Positions 9,140 to 18,633 of a stretch of 64,000 nucleotides of DNA are shown piece after piece. Positions within the stretch are counted from its first letter, which is position 1, and each line of letters opens with the position of its first letter. The position numbers were made by a program, and so were the translations under genes. Source of the DNA: RGIG6919 sp045531905 (GTDB lineage Bacteria > Bacillota > Clostridia > Lachnospirales > Lachnospiraceae); assembly GCA_045531905.1 (NCBI GenBank), contig JAZSEY010000004.1, forward strand, positions 46,950 through 110,949. The letters run 5' to 3'. The notes beneath the pieces were generated by a model. The model was not told the origin of the DNA and searched no databases. It saw only the letters and a program-made list of their open reading frames with translations.

Positions 9140-10948
9140 CTAATCATGAAAAAATGCATAAACCGCCTCTGCCACCTTTTGATTCATTCCCGGTGCCTTT
9201 GCCAGTTCTTCTACTGTTGCACTTCTTATTACCTGAATATCTTTAAAATGCTGCATCAACTGCTTCCTTCTCGTCGGACCAATACCCGGTATATCATCTA
9301 AAATCGATTTTACCTGTTCCTTAGAACGAAGCTGCTTGTGATAGGTGATGGCAAAACGATGGGCTTCATCCTGAATTCTGGTTACCAGTTGAAACGCCTC
9401 GCTTTTCGCTGGAAACATCACTTCTTCATTCTGATAGTATAACCCTCTGGTTCTATGATTATCATCCTTCACCATACCACAAACCGGTATGTGAATATTC
9501 AGTTCTTCCAGCACCTTTAAGGCAATGTTCACCTGTCCTTTACCACCGTCCATGAGTAGCAAATCCGGAAGGGTATCAAATCTCTCGTCCGTAAATCGTC
9601 TGGTCAGAACCTCTTCCATGCTCTTATAGTCGTCAGGCCCTGTGACCGTCCGCAATCTAAACTTGCGATAGTCAGATTTCTTCGCTTTTCCTTTTTCAAA
9701 TACCACCATGGATGCCACCGCCTGAAAACCGCTGATATTGGAAATATCAAATGCCTCCATACGATTTAAATTGGAAAGCCCAATCAATTCTTCTATCTCA
9801 CGCACTGCACCGACAGTTCTGGCTTCTTCTCTCTTTATCTTTTCCAAATCCTGATTCAAAACCAGTCTTGCATTTTCCTTTGCCAGTGCAATCAGCTTGT
9901 GTTTTTCACCTTTTTGTGGCACTATGATGCGAACTTTATTGCCATTTCGCTTACTAAGCCATTCCTCGATAATCTCTCGCTCCGCAATTTCTTCTTCCAA
10001 AATTATCTCTCTTGGAATGTATGGCGTGCCGGCATAATATTGCTTCATAAATGCATTTAAAATATCACCAGTAGTTTCACCTTCACTACCTGTCATATGA
10101 AAATGCTCCCGTCCCAATATTTTTCCTTCCCGGACAAAGAATGCCGCCACCACTGCATCCCGTTCACTCATGGAAATGGCAACCACATCTCTATCTAGCG
10201 AATCCGAATTGGTAATTCGCTGCTTTTCTGTCACATGACGCACGCTTTCTAACAAATCCCGATACTCAGCAGCCTGTTCAAATTCCAGTTCTTCCGATGC
10301 CTGTTGCATCTTTGCTTCCAAATCCTTGATAACCGGCTTGTAATCTCCAGCCAGAAATGCCACAGCCTGTTCCATCTGTCCTCGATACTCTTCCACTGAA
10401 ACATATCCCTGACAAGGACCTTTACACTGATGTATCTGATAATAAAGACAAGGACGTTCCTTACCAATATCCTTTGGCAAATTACGGTTGCAGGAACGGA
10501 TATGGTACAGTTTCTTCAACAATTCAATGGTATCCTTTACCGCTGCCGCCGACGTAAACGGGCCAAAGTATTTTGCCTTGTCTCGTTTCATTTGTCTGGA
10601 AAACAAAATGCGTGGATACTCCTCATCCACCGTCACCTTAATAAACGGATAAGTCTTATCATCCTTTAACATGGTGTTATACCGAGGAGAATGCTCTTTA
10701 ATCAAATTGTTCTCCAGTACCAACGCCTCTAATTCAGAATTGGTAATGATATATTCAAAATATGCAATTTTCGAAACCATTTTTTCTATCTTGGCAGTCC
10801 GCGTACGACTGCTCTGAAAATACTGTCTTACACGATTCTTTAAGTTAATCGCCTTGCCCACATAAATGATGGTGTCATCCTTGCTGTGCATCAGATAAAC
10901 CCCAGGCTTATTGGGCAGTTTTTTCAATTCCTCTTCTAAATCAAACAT
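9140..10948 (-). CDS. uvrC: Excinuclease ABC subunit C
   Basis: 602 residues from the ATG at 10948, which has TGAGGTG upstream; a GTG three codons earlier lies inside that ribosome binding site and is less likely. UvrC makes both incisions in nucleotide excision repair. Domains in order: N-terminal GIY-YIG nuclease (GVYLMHSKDD...IIYVGKA, residues about 15-95), a Cys cluster (CNRNLPKDIGKERPCLYYQIH), the UVR motif that binds UvrB (around 195-230), the RNase H-like endonuclease domain (LLLMDGGKGQVN near 465) and C-terminal helix-hairpin-helix pair (IPGIGPTRRKQLM). It starts 5 bp after the ATPase gene. Confidence 0.96.
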   Translation of the reverse strand: MFDLEEELKKLPNKPGVYLMHSKDDTIIYVGKAINLKNRVRQYFQSSRTRTAKIEKMVSKIAYFEYIITNSELEALVLENNLIKEHSPRYNTMLKDDKTYPFIKVTVDEEYPRILFSRQMKRDKAKYFGPFTSAAAVKDTIELLKKLYHIRSCNRNLPKDIGKERPCLYYQIHQCKGPCQGYVSVEEYRGQMEQAVAFLAGDYKPVIKDLEAKMQQASEELEFEQAAEYRDLLESVRHVTEKQRITNSDSLDRDVVAISMSERDAVVAAFFVREGKILGREHFHMTGSEGETTGDILNAFMKQYYAGTPYIPREIILEEEIAEREIIEEWLSKRNGNKVRIIVPQKGEKHKLIALAKENARLVLNQDLEKIKREEARTVGAVREIEELIGLSNLNRMEAFDISNISGFQAVASMVVFEKGKAKKSDYRKFRLRTVTGPDDYKSMEEVLTRRFTDERFDTLPDLLLMDGGKGQVNIALKVLEELNIHIPVCGMVKDDNHRTRGLYYQNEEVMFPAKSEAFQLVTRIQDEAHRFAITYHKQLRSKEQVKSILDDIPGIGPTRRKQLMQHFKDIQVIRSATVEELAKAPGMNQKVAEAVYAFFHD

Positions 10949-10953
10949 TGGAT

Positions 10954-12384
10954 TCACCTCAGATCATACATGTCCTGCAATGTATATAGTGCAACTAAAT
11001 TTCGATCCACAGTTTCATACCAATCTGTAAATCCACCCAATGAAAACAATAAATACTGAACCACTGGGTACTTAGATGATATCGCCTTACTCCGTCTTAT
11101 CAAAATTTCATATACTGACTTATCTATCTTATCATTTTTAAACTTACACTCTCCAACAATCATATTCTTTTCCGATGGCGATAATCCGACAACATCCACA
11201 TCTGCAGACTGAACATGACGTTTTCCATCTTCATCTACAATTAACTCTGTCCCCCACCAGGTTCCAATCTCTGTAACGAAACTATTTAATTTTCCATCCA
11301 AGCCTTGATTTAAGACAAAGTATCTACACATATCCTCAAACACTTTTCCCATAAATGAATGAATATGCGGTTTCACCAGTCTGTCATAATATATATTTCC
11401 CTTACCAAGTTCTATAGAACTTGATGCTGCAGGAACATAGGAGTACCAAAATCGAAACATCTGATCCTTTAAAACATATTGTGTCTTCTTTCTGTTTTTT
11501 TCTTCTGTTATACACACTCTTTTTTCTACTAATCCCACGGATATCAATTTATTTAATGAATACAGAACCGTTGTTTCTTTTTCATGTACCTTATCAGCAA
11601 TTACATTTAAAGCATTTTCTCCCGCCGCAACTTGTTCAATAATATTATTCACCAGTGAAATGTCACTAAACTCTTGAATCAACAAATTGCGTGTTTCATC
11701 ATACAAATAGCCTGTCTTTTCAAAAAACTGTTCTACTATATTTTCATCAAGGCTCTTTGTATTATCAATTAAAGATAGATATTTGGCTACCCCTCCTGTA
11801 ATACCATAACAAATTGCCTTTTCTTCTGCAGAATAATTCGGCACAAACTCTGCTGTTTCCAAATAATCAAACGCCTCTAGTTTAATCTGCGTTGTCCTTC
11901 TGCCAAACAAAGGACTTTTTTCACTTAACACTTTATCCTCCATAAAACTCAAAGCAGAGCCACACAGAATAAGTAATATATTTTTTTGTCCCCATTCTCC
12001 ATCAGCAAACTTTTGAAAAACTGATAAAATACCTTCGTCTTTTTCAGCCCAATAAGGCAATTCATCAATGATAAATACTAATTTTTCCTTTGTTACGTTG
12101 TCACCTACAAAGGACAACAAATCTTCAATGGTTTTAAATGCAACATTTTGAAGAGTAGGCATTAACACGCGCAGCACTTCTTTTTCCAGCAGTTCTAGAT
12201 TTCTTTTCGTTCCAACTTTAGTAGCCATGTAATAAATTGCATTTTTATCCTTAATAAACTCCGTAATCAATGTAGACTTTCCTATTCGTCTTCTGCCATA
12301 TATAACAGCCATATGAAAACCTGGTGCACGATACAGTTCATTCAATTTTTTCAATTCTTTTACTCTGCCAATAAACTTTTCCAT
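10954..12384 (-). CDS. ATP-binding protein with C-terminal DUF234-type domain
   Basis: 476 residues. N-terminal AAA ATPase of the archaeal-ATPase type: Walker A GRRRIGKST near residue 30, Walker B LVFIIDELPYW near 100. A winged-helix segment follows (ENALNVIADKVHEKETTVLY, about 245-265), then the DUF234 region with a nuclease-like core (ADVDVVGLS...MIVGECKFKND, about residues 385-410) that matches the PD-(D/E)xK pattern D...ExK. Proteins of this type are common in Lachnospiraceae and are often taken as defence or mobile-element ATPases, but no defined function is known to me. It is probably transcribed with uvrC, which begins 5 bp later. Confidence 0.8.
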   Translation of the reverse strand: MEKFIGRVKELKKLNELYRAPGFHMAVIYGRRRIGKSTLITEFIKDKNAIYYMATKVGTKRNLELLEKEVLRVLMPTLQNVAFKTIEDLLSFVGDNVTKEKLVFIIDELPYWAEKDEGILSVFQKFADGEWGQKNILLILCGSALSFMEDKVLSEKSPLFGRRTTQIKLEAFDYLETAEFVPNYSAEEKAICYGITGGVAKYLSLIDNTKSLDENIVEQFFEKTGYLYDETRNLLIQEFSDISLVNNIIEQVAAGENALNVIADKVHEKETTVLYSLNKLISVGLVEKRVCITEEKNRKKTQYVLKDQMFRFWYSYVPAASSSIELGKGNIYYDRLVKPHIHSFMGKVFEDMCRYFVLNQGLDGKLNSFVTEIGTWWGTELIVDEDGKRHVQSADVDVVGLSPSEKNMIVGECKFKNDKIDKSVYEILIRRSKAISSKYPVVQYLLFSLGGFTDWYETVDRNLVALYTLQDMYDLR

Positions 12385-12487
12385 GCCTTCTCCTCCAATC
12401 TATTTTTATTCAAATTATTTTTATTAAAATCATTTTGAACAAAATAATGATAACATATCGTCAATTCTATGTCAAAGAAAACAAACA

Positions 12488-12511
12488 GGAGTTTCACACA
12501 AGTGAAACTCC
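12488..12511 (-). terminator. Terminator after ftsH
   Basis: Perfect 10-bp stem (12488-12497 with 12502-12511), 4-nt loop, followed on the minus strand by a T-rich tract. It begins 6 bp after the ftsH stop. Confidence 0.85.
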
Positions 12512-12517
12512 CAATCC

Positions 12518-14536
12518 TTATTCTTCATTATTCTCTTCTGAAGTATGCTCCGTTTCTTCCAGGTTTTCCTCTACAATCTTGGCAACTTCCTTTACGGCTT
12601 CCTCAACACTAGCCTGTAGTTTTTCAGCTGATGTCATCTCTTTCTCATCAACATTCTCTGCCGCTTCCTTTAAATCCTCACCGGTAATTTCTTTATAAAT
12701 CTTCATAAATTCTTTACCCGTGATGGTCTCTTTCTCAATCAGATATGCAGCCAGTTTATCTAAAAGTTCCTCATTATCAGCAAGCAACTGATACGCTTTT
12801 TCATAAGCTTCCTTCATCAGTCTGCTTACTTCTCTATCCACTTCTGTTGCTGTGGTATCAGAACAATTCAAATACGCTGTGCTATCTAAATAACGGCTCT
12901 GTACATTTTCCAATGCAACCATACCAAACTTATCTGACATACCAAGCATGGTTACCATGGTTCTTGCCTTCTTCGTAGCACTTTCAATATCGCCGTAAGC
13001 ACCATCTGTAATACTATCGAACTTCAAAGCTTCCGCAGCACGACCGGCACAATAGGTTACCAAATCTGCCTCCATCTCGGCACGCGTTGTCAAATACTTC
13101 TCTTCCTCCGGCACCTGCCATACATATCCAAGGGCACCCATCGTTCTCGGAATAATCGTAATCTTCTGAACCGGCTCTGTATGCTTCTGCAACGCTGTAG
13201 CCAAGGCATGTCCGGTCTCATGATAAGCAACAATCTCTTTTTCCTTCTTGCTTAAAATGCGATCCTTCTTCGCTTTACCTGCAAATACGACCTCAACTGC
13301 TTCAAACAAATCTGCCTGACTGACATATTCCTTTTTATTCTTTACTGCTAAAAGTGCACCCTCGTTAATGATATTGGCAAGGTCTGCACCAACGGCTCCT
13401 GATGTTGCCAGAGCAAGCTCCTTGAAATCAACAGTCTCGTCCATTTTAACATTTTTAGCATGCACCTTTAAGGTCTCGATACGTCCCTTTAAATCCGGCT
13501 TCTCTACAGTTACACGTCTGTCAAATCGGCCTGGACGAAGCAACGCCTTATCCAAAATCTCAGGTCTGTTTGTGGCAGCCAAAATCACAATACCCTTTGA
13601 GGTATCAAAACCATCCATCTCAGAGAGTAACTGATTCAATGTCTGCTCACGCTCAGAGTCTCCGCCACCATGACGGGTATCACGACTTCTACCAATGGCA
13701 TCAATCTCATCAATAAAGATAATACATGGCGCCATACTACTTGCCTGCTTAAACAAATCTCTTACACGGGATGCTCCCACACCAACGTACATCTCCACAA
13801 AGTCTGAACCGGAAAGGGAGAAGAACGGAACGTCCGCTTCACCTGCCACAGCCTTTGCAAGCAATGTCTTACCAGTTCCCGGAGGGCCTACAAGCAAGGC
13901 ACCTCTTGGCAACTTTGCACCAATTTCCAAATATTTACCCGGATTGTGTAGAAAATCTACCATCTCCGTCAAGGACTCTTTCGATTCGTCCTGACCTGCA
14001 ACATCCGCAAATGTCACACCGGTCTTTTTCTCCATATAAAGCTTGGCATTACTCTTTCCGACTCCCATAATGCCACCGCCACCCTTAAAGATTGGGCGAA
14101 GCAACAAGAACATTAATCCCCAGAACAAAAGCAGAGAAATGCCGTAATACAAAATCTCTGTCAAAATATTTCCCTCGGAATTAATACCTGTAAATTCTAC
14201 ATCCTTCTCAATCAATCTCGGAACCAATTCATAATCTGATACACGAATGGTAATATACGTTACCGGTGTCACAGGATTGGTCTGCTCCTTTGGTGTAATG
14301 GCAATCTTGCTGCCTGAAATCTCCACACTCTTTACCTTACCGGATTCCACCATCTCGATAAACTGGCTATATGGAATCTCTTCTTGCGTACCTTTGGTAA
14401 ATGAGTCATATACATTTTTAAATAAAAACAACAGCACTCCCGAAATCAGCAAAAACATGACGAAATTGCGAGGAGAGCCCTGTGGCTTATTATCATTGCC
14501 GTTGTTGTCCGGCGCATTATTTTTATTATCGCTCAT
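12518..14536 (-). CDS. ftsH: ATP-dependent zinc metalloprotease FtsH
   Basis: 672 residues. A membrane-anchored AAA protease that degrades misfolded membrane proteins and short-lived regulators. A Pro/Asn-rich cytoplasmic start is followed by membrane segment 1 (FVMFLLISGVLLFLFKNVY, about 25-45), an extracytoplasmic domain, membrane segment 2 (about 128-148), Walker A GPPGTGKT near 219, Walker B CIIFIDEIDAIG, the second region of homology ending RPGRFDRR, and the zinc motif HETGH with catalytic Glu near 448. The last 40 residues are strongly acidic. It is followed by a strong terminator, and a 493-bp palindrome lies upstream. Confidence 0.96.
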   Translation of the reverse strand: MSDNKNNAPDNNGNDNKPQGSPRNFVMFLLISGVLLFLFKNVYDSFTKGTQEEIPYSQFIEMVESGKVKSVEISGSKIAITPKEQTNPVTPVTYITIRVSDYELVPRLIEKDVEFTGINSEGNILTEILYYGISLLLFWGLMFLLLRPIFKGGGGIMGVGKSNAKLYMEKKTGVTFADVAGQDESKESLTEMVDFLHNPGKYLEIGAKLPRGALLVGPPGTGKTLLAKAVAGEADVPFFSLSGSDFVEMYVGVGASRVRDLFKQASSMAPCIIFIDEIDAIGRSRDTRHGGGDSEREQTLNQLLSEMDGFDTSKGIVILAATNRPEILDKALLRPGRFDRRVTVEKPDLKGRIETLKVHAKNVKMDETVDFKELALATSGAVGADLANIINEGALLAVKNKKEYVSQADLFEAVEVVFAGKAKKDRILSKKEKEIVAYHETGHALATALQKHTEPVQKITIIPRTMGALGYVWQVPEEEKYLTTRAEMEADLVTYCAGRAAEALKFDSITDGAYGDIESATKKARTMVTMLGMSDKFGMVALENVQSRYLDSTAYLNCSDTTATEVDREVSRLMKEAYEKAYQLLADNEELLDKLAAYLIEKETITGKEFMKIYKEITGEDLKEAAENVDEKEMTSAEKLQASVEEAVKEVAKIVEENLEETEHTSEENNEE

Positions 14537-14588
14537 TTGTATTCTCCTTCATATTCTTTACCTTGCATATTATACCTCATTATCAAAT

Positions 14589-15081
14589 AAAATCAAATAA
14601 AACCTTTATAAATTTAGAGGCTGTGTTCACATAATACTTCTCTTATTATATTGATATATATTCTTTATGTTAACAAACAAGAGCTGGGAGAAGAATTATA
14701 TCATTTATTCGGTTAGAATGGCTTAATGCTTCCTGCTAGTTTTATCCATGTTACACACAATGTCTGAGCACAGCATAGGGAAACTTATTACGGCGAGATG
14801 CTCTCGCGCCCAAAATGCGTAACGGTACATAATGCCGTAAAAAACACGGCATAAGGACCGACGCATTTTGAGGCTCGCCTTTAACAAGTTTCCCTATGTT
14901 GTGCGAGTTTTGTGTGTGACATGTAGATAAACTAGCAGGAAGTATTTAGCCATTCTTAGCAAATAAATGTAATAATACGCTCCCAGCTCTTGTCTGTTAA
15001 CATCATAAATGTATATCAATATAATAAGAAAGAGGCTATGTGAACACAGCCTCTGACCTTATAAAGCATTTATTTGATTTT
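14589..15081. repeat. 493-bp giant palindrome (foldback element, copy 1)
   Basis: The whole interval between ftsH and the CPBP protease is one long imperfect inverted repeat. The ends match over 13 nt (14589-14601 with 15069-15081). An 18-bp perfect inverted repeat follows (14616-14633 with 15037-15054). The arms then stay alignable inward, roughly 80% by eye, through an AGAGCTGGGAG/CTCCCAGCTCT block to a core with three nested stems: 14774-14786 with 14886-14898 (13 bp perfect), an AAAATGCGT/ACGCATTTT stem, and an apical ATGCCGT/ACGGCAT hairpin. No reading frame of note is present. The right end overlaps the stop codon of the neighbouring gene. Related in its core and right arm to the copy at 27.3 kb. 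Best read as a non-autonomous foldback/MITE-like element or a structured RNA; no target-site duplication is obvious. Confidence 0.85.
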
Positions 15082-16066
15082 AAGATAATACGCCTGATAA
15101 TGCAATTTCTGTTATGATACACATTGCAAACATGAATATTACTGCAATCGCATATGGCACATCGAATACACGAACTTTTTCTACTGCCGCACGCTCTTCC
15201 TTCTTTGCCTTTGAGAACCAGAATGCGATTTTGTCTGTGGTCTTATTGAGGGAAGCAATTGCCCAAAGTAGCAATACCACAAATACCAATGCAACAAGTG
15301 CAATTGGGATATACACCATAACGGTCTGAATCATTTCTGCCTGTGTGTATGTAGCGCTGGTATTCATTGCGGTGTCAAGCTCTGCAGACATTTCCGGTGA
15401 TATATCCTTCATAATCTCAACCAATTTTGGAAGTGCCCATGACACTGTCACAGACCAGCCATTGATACAGAAGTGAATAAGCACTGCCGAGAATATACTG
15501 TCTGTTAATTCTACAACGATACCCAAAAGGATACCCAAAACAAGTGCATAACTCATCTGATTGAAGTTACCATGCATCAAGCCAAAGGCAATGGCTGAAA
15601 AAATGATAGCTCTAAATGGTCTCTTGCCTTCATCACGGTAGGTTCCCATTAAGATACCTCTAAAAGTAAACTCCTCTACTGTGGCAGGAAGCAATGCCAA
15701 AAGGCCTAGTCCATACAGCAATCCCATACTAGCCACATCTGTAATAGTTGCCGCTGTTGGATTTTTAAAGAATACCATGCTGATTGCGTTGATTAATGTC
15801 ACGACAGGCATGGAACAAAATGCCAAAATAATTACCAGAAATGCAGAACCAATGTGGAAGCCATTTAACTTCAACAACTTCTTCGCATTCTGTTTTGTAG
15901 CAATCATATAAATGATGCCCGGAATCACAATCAATGACTGTGCTGCCAGAATAGAGGCTGTCGTTCCTTTAACAAACATAGTTACCAGGGCACTACCAAA
16001 TAAACTCATAAAAATAATCACCAGCCAAAGAATATTGACCTTTAAGATTTTCTTTCTTCCTTCCAT
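15080..16066 (-). CDS. CPBP family intramembrane metalloprotease
   Basis: 328 residues with about eight hydrophobic segments. The CPBP (CAAX protease/bacteriocin-processing, Abi) motifs are all present: EEFTFRG with the paired glutamates near residue 131, FGLMHGNFNQ near 161, and a third motif HFCIN near 198. These supply the metal ligands of the membrane-embedded active site. Family members process prenylated proteins in eukaryotes and are linked to bacteriocin immunity or maturation in bacteria; the substrate here is unknown. It follows ridA by 19 bp. Its stop codon lies inside the end of the 493-bp palindrome. Confidence 0.88.
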   Translation of the reverse strand: MEGRKKILKVNILWLVIIFMSLFGSALVTMFVKGTTASILAAQSLIVIPGIIYMIATKQNAKKLLKLNGFHIGSAFLVIILAFCSMPVVTLINAISMVFFKNPTAATITDVASMGLLYGLGLLALLPATVEEFTFRGILMGTYRDEGKRPFRAIIFSAIAFGLMHGNFNQMSYALVLGILLGIVVELTDSIFSAVLIHFCINGWSVTVSWALPKLVEIMKDISPEMSAELDTAMNTSATYTQAEMIQTVMVYIPIALVALVFVVLLLWAIASLNKTTDKIAFWFSKAKKEERAAVEKVRVFDVPYAIAVIFMFAMCIITEIALSGVLS

Positions 16067-16085
16067 AAGTACCTTCCTTTCAAAC

Positions 16086-16469
16086 CTATTTCTTCAATGC
16101 AATAACCTCAAGTTCCAACAAAACATCCTTCGGAAGTCTTGCTACTTCCACGCAGGAACGAGCCGGGAAATCGCCTGTAAAGTACTGTGCGTAGATTTCA
16201 TTGATGGTTGCAAAATCATTCATATCTTTGATGAATAATGTGGTCTTGATGGCATTTTCCATATCAGAGCCAGCTGCTTCGAGAAGTGCCTTCATACTCT
16301 CAAATACTCTCTTCGCCTGCACTGTAATATCACCTTCTACCACCAAACCAGTTGCCGGGTCAATTGGCACTACGCCGGATGTGTAAACAAAACCATTTAC
16401 CTCGATTGCCTGTGAATATGGTCCGATAGCTGCAGGTGCCTTATCTGTCTTAATTACTGTCTTAGTCAT
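16086..16469 (-). CDS. ridA: RidA family reactive intermediate deaminase
   Basis: 127 residues, the usual size for RidA/YjgF. It hydrolyses reactive enamine/imine intermediates made by PLP enzymes. The conserved residues are visible: GPYSQA at the N-terminus, SG in YTSGVVPIDP, and the substrate-binding Arg and Glu in PARSCVEVARLP...LELEVIA. The ATG at 16469 has AAGGAGG nine bases upstream; a TTG two codons earlier is less likely. It lies 14 bp after cvfB in a four-gene run. Confidence 0.93.
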   Translation of the reverse strand: MTKTVIKTDKAPAAIGPYSQAIEVNGFVYTSGVVPIDPATGLVVEGDITVQAKRVFESMKALLEAAGSDMENAIKTTLFIKDMNDFATINEIYAQYFTGDFPARSCVEVARLPKDVLLELEVIALKK

Positions 16470-16483
16470 AACCAAAATCCTCC

Positions 16484-17320
16484 TTAATTGTTTATGCGAA
16501 TCTTACCATCATCAATGGTAATCTTTCGTTCTTTATATAACTTGCCCACTGCACGCTTAAATGCAGCTTTGCTAAGTCCGGTTTCTCTCTGAATTACCTC
16601 AGGGGAAGCCTTCTCCGTAAATGGCAAAACGCCATCATAGGATTCTATCAATTGATATACACTTTCTGCATCATCCTCGGATTGCTGATATGCAGGTTTT
16701 CGCACACTTAGATTCAGTTTGCCATCCTCTAACACCTCTGTTACCCTCGCGTGCACCACATCTCCCGGTTGCAATTTTGCATACAATTCTTTTTGTGGGA
16801 TTAATCCGGAATAGGTATTTTCCACGGCTACGAAAGCCCCCCAGCCCTCGCGAACTTCATATACCATGCCTTCCACTTCGTCGCCTGCCTGATAACCGGA
16901 ATCCTGCAATAAATGTCCGTACAAATGCATGCTAACGCAAAGTCGCTCGCTCTTATCCACGTACATGCGTACCAGATACTCTTTTCCTTCTTTTACCTTG
17001 GTGGTCTGCTCTTTAAATGGCAGTAAAATATCCTTTTCTAAGCCCCAATCCATAAATGCACCGATACTAGATACATTTGCAACCTTTAGAGGTGCAATCT
17101 CACCCATGGTAATCAGTGGCATATTCACTGTAGCAATCTTGCGGTCCTCAGAATCCTTGTAGACAAACACCTCAATTTCACCGCCTGCCTTCAAATCCTG
17201 TGGCACCTGCTTTCTCGGAAGCAACACCGCTTCATCATCATTGCTTCCATCGCTTAAATACACACCAAAATCCTTGCTTCGCACTACCTTTAATTTTTGC
17301 CAACGTCCTAATTCTATCAT
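16484..17320 (-). CDS. cvfB: S1 RNA-binding domain protein, CvfB family
   Basis: 278 residues. It matches the CvfB/YitL layout: three consecutive S1-type OB folds (LGRWQKLKVVRSKDFGVYLS, residues 4-23; VANVSSIGAFMDWG near 80; VEGMVYEVREGWGAFV near 150) and a C-terminal winged helix (FTEKASPEVIQRETGLSKAA, about 235-255). In Staphylococcus aureus CvfB affects virulence gene expression and binds RNA. It starts 5 bp after the thioesterase stop, with the ribosome binding site inside that gene's last codons, implying tight coupling. Confidence 0.9.
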   Translation of the reverse strand: MIELGRWQKLKVVRSKDFGVYLSDGSNDDEAVLLPRKQVPQDLKAGGEIEVFVYKDSEDRKIATVNMPLITMGEIAPLKVANVSSIGAFMDWGLEKDILLPFKEQTTKVKEGKEYLVRMYVDKSERLCVSMHLYGHLLQDSGYQAGDEVEGMVYEVREGWGAFVAVENTYSGLIPQKELYAKLQPGDVVHARVTEVLEDGKLNLSVRKPAYQQSEDDAESVYQLIESYDGVLPFTEKASPEVIQRETGLSKAAFKRAVGKLYKERKITIDDGKIRINN

Positions 17321-17325
17321 AATGA

Positions 17326-18039
17326 TTACTCACTTTCCTTCGCAAACTCAACACTTACATATGGTTTATAGTCTTCATCACAAAGCGCAATGGCATACAC
17401 ATTCTCATCCTCATGCACCAACGGATAAATCCTATCACCTAACATCGCCTGTTTTCTATATTGCACTCTAAACTTCTTTGGCAAAAAATCATCCGGCAAA
17501 TACTCCTCAGCCATGGCAATATATCTGGCATTATTCACATGTCGGTTCGTATCCAAGTCAGATTTTCTCACCAAAAAAGGTTCCGGCTTTTCGCCTTCCT
17601 TTAATATCTTTAACTTTCTGCTAACCTCTTCCATAGGAAGTTTTTCCTGTAATTCATATCCGGAAATATCTGCCTCGGTAATCTTAGCAGGACCACCGGT
17701 CTCCATATCAATTAAACACCACAAGGAATTTGCCCGCACAATCTGTTTTCCGGTCTCGTCCTGAATCGTAAAATTACGAAATCCATAAAGATTTGAAAAA
17801 TCATAAGGCCAGGTTCCCACTGTCAGTTCCTGCTTAAACGCCGGATACTCATCAATCTCAATCTGCCATGCAGAAATGACCCACGCCCTCTTATATTTAT
17901 CAAAAAAGGACACACCTTTCCCAATATGCTCAGAATCTAAAATAGAGCAATCCTGCAAATAATTGATAATCTGGTGTGGACGCACTTTTGTATCAAATGC
18001 AGCCTCACTATATCTCACTGTTGTCTGGTATGTGTACAT
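17326..18039 (-). CDS. Acyl-ACP thioesterase
   Basis: 237 residues with the two hot-dog folds of bacterial acyl-ACP thioesterases, which release free fatty acids from acyl carrier protein. The first fold holds the TVRYSEAAFDTKVRP start and the AWVISAWQIEI strand; the second begins near residue 155 with the catalytic Asn/His region DTNRHVNNARYIAM. First gene of a run with cvfB, ridA and the CPBP protease. The length and motifs fit the family well; acyl-chain preference cannot be read from sequence. Confidence 0.9.
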   Translation of the reverse strand: MYTYQTTVRYSEAAFDTKVRPHQIINYLQDCSILDSEHIGKGVSFFDKYKRAWVISAWQIEIDEYPAFKQELTVGTWPYDFSNLYGFRNFTIQDETGKQIVRANSLWCLIDMETGGPAKITEADISGYELQEKLPMEEVSRKLKILKEGEKPEPFLVRKSDLDTNRHVNNARYIAMAEEYLPDDFLPKKFRVQYRKQAMLGDRIYPLVHEDENVYAIALCDEDYKPYVSVEFAKESE

Positions 18040-18139
18040 ATATTACCTTCCGTTCTATATCACGCATTGTTTCATTGGTATGTCAAAAAATTACATAAAG
18101 CATGATACCACAATTTCAAATAATATTCTACTATAAAGA

Positions 18140-18169
18140 AAACAGACATCCGGGATGAGATGCCTGTTT
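18140..18169 (-). terminator. Terminator after the 18.2-kb lipoprotein gene
   Basis: 11-nt stem arms 18140-18150 and 18159-18169 with one mismatch or wobble, loop of 8, and T-rich sequence next to it on the minus strand. Confidence 0.65.
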
Positions 18170-18196
18170 GTGTTTTCCTATTATGATACTGAACAT

Positions 18197-18628
18197 TTAC
18201 TCTTCTTCGGGAACTTCCGTTCTTATATATTTTTCAAATTCTCCTGACTTTTCTTCCACAAATATTACTTCATTTAGTTCTTCATTGTTATTCACATAAA
18301 TTCCTGCACCAATCGTCACATGAGCGGATTTAAAATTGTCGTTCGGATAATTCCAATCATCACGAACAGTGATTTCCCCTGCCTTCACATATTCATCTGG
18401 AGAATAAACGGTCGGCTCAGGTTCAACTGTTGTTTGAACATAGCAGACATATAAAATATCATTTACCATGACATATGGTCTCTGCACCATTCCTGATGGA
18501 TAGCCGGTGGAAGATTCTGTTGTAACTTCAATCATATCTTCTGAACTGCTTTCTGTTGTGACTGGTTTATTTGTGCAACCGCTGAGAAAAACAACTGATA
18601 TCAACAGTATAAATGCTAGTTTTTTCAT
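18197..18628 (-). CDS. Small lipoprotein, function unknown
   Basis: 143 residues from the ATG at 18628. A lysine-rich start, a hydrophobic core and the lipobox LSGC give a classic lipoprotein signal, with the lipidated Cys at about residue 18. The mature part starts with a Ser/Thr/Glu-rich linker (about 25 residues) and a short domain with no motif I recognise. It begins 5 bp after the membrane-anchored gene upstream, so the two are likely one operon and may work together at the cell surface. Confidence 0.7.
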   Translation of the reverse strand: MKKLAFILLISVVFLSGCTNKPVTTESSSEDMIEVTTESSTGYPSGMVQRPYVMVNDILYVCYVQTTVEPEPTVYSPDEYVKAGEITVRDDWNYPNDNFKSAHVTIGAGIYVNNNEELNEVIFVEEKSGEFEKYIRTEVPEEE

Positions 18629-18633
18629 AAACG

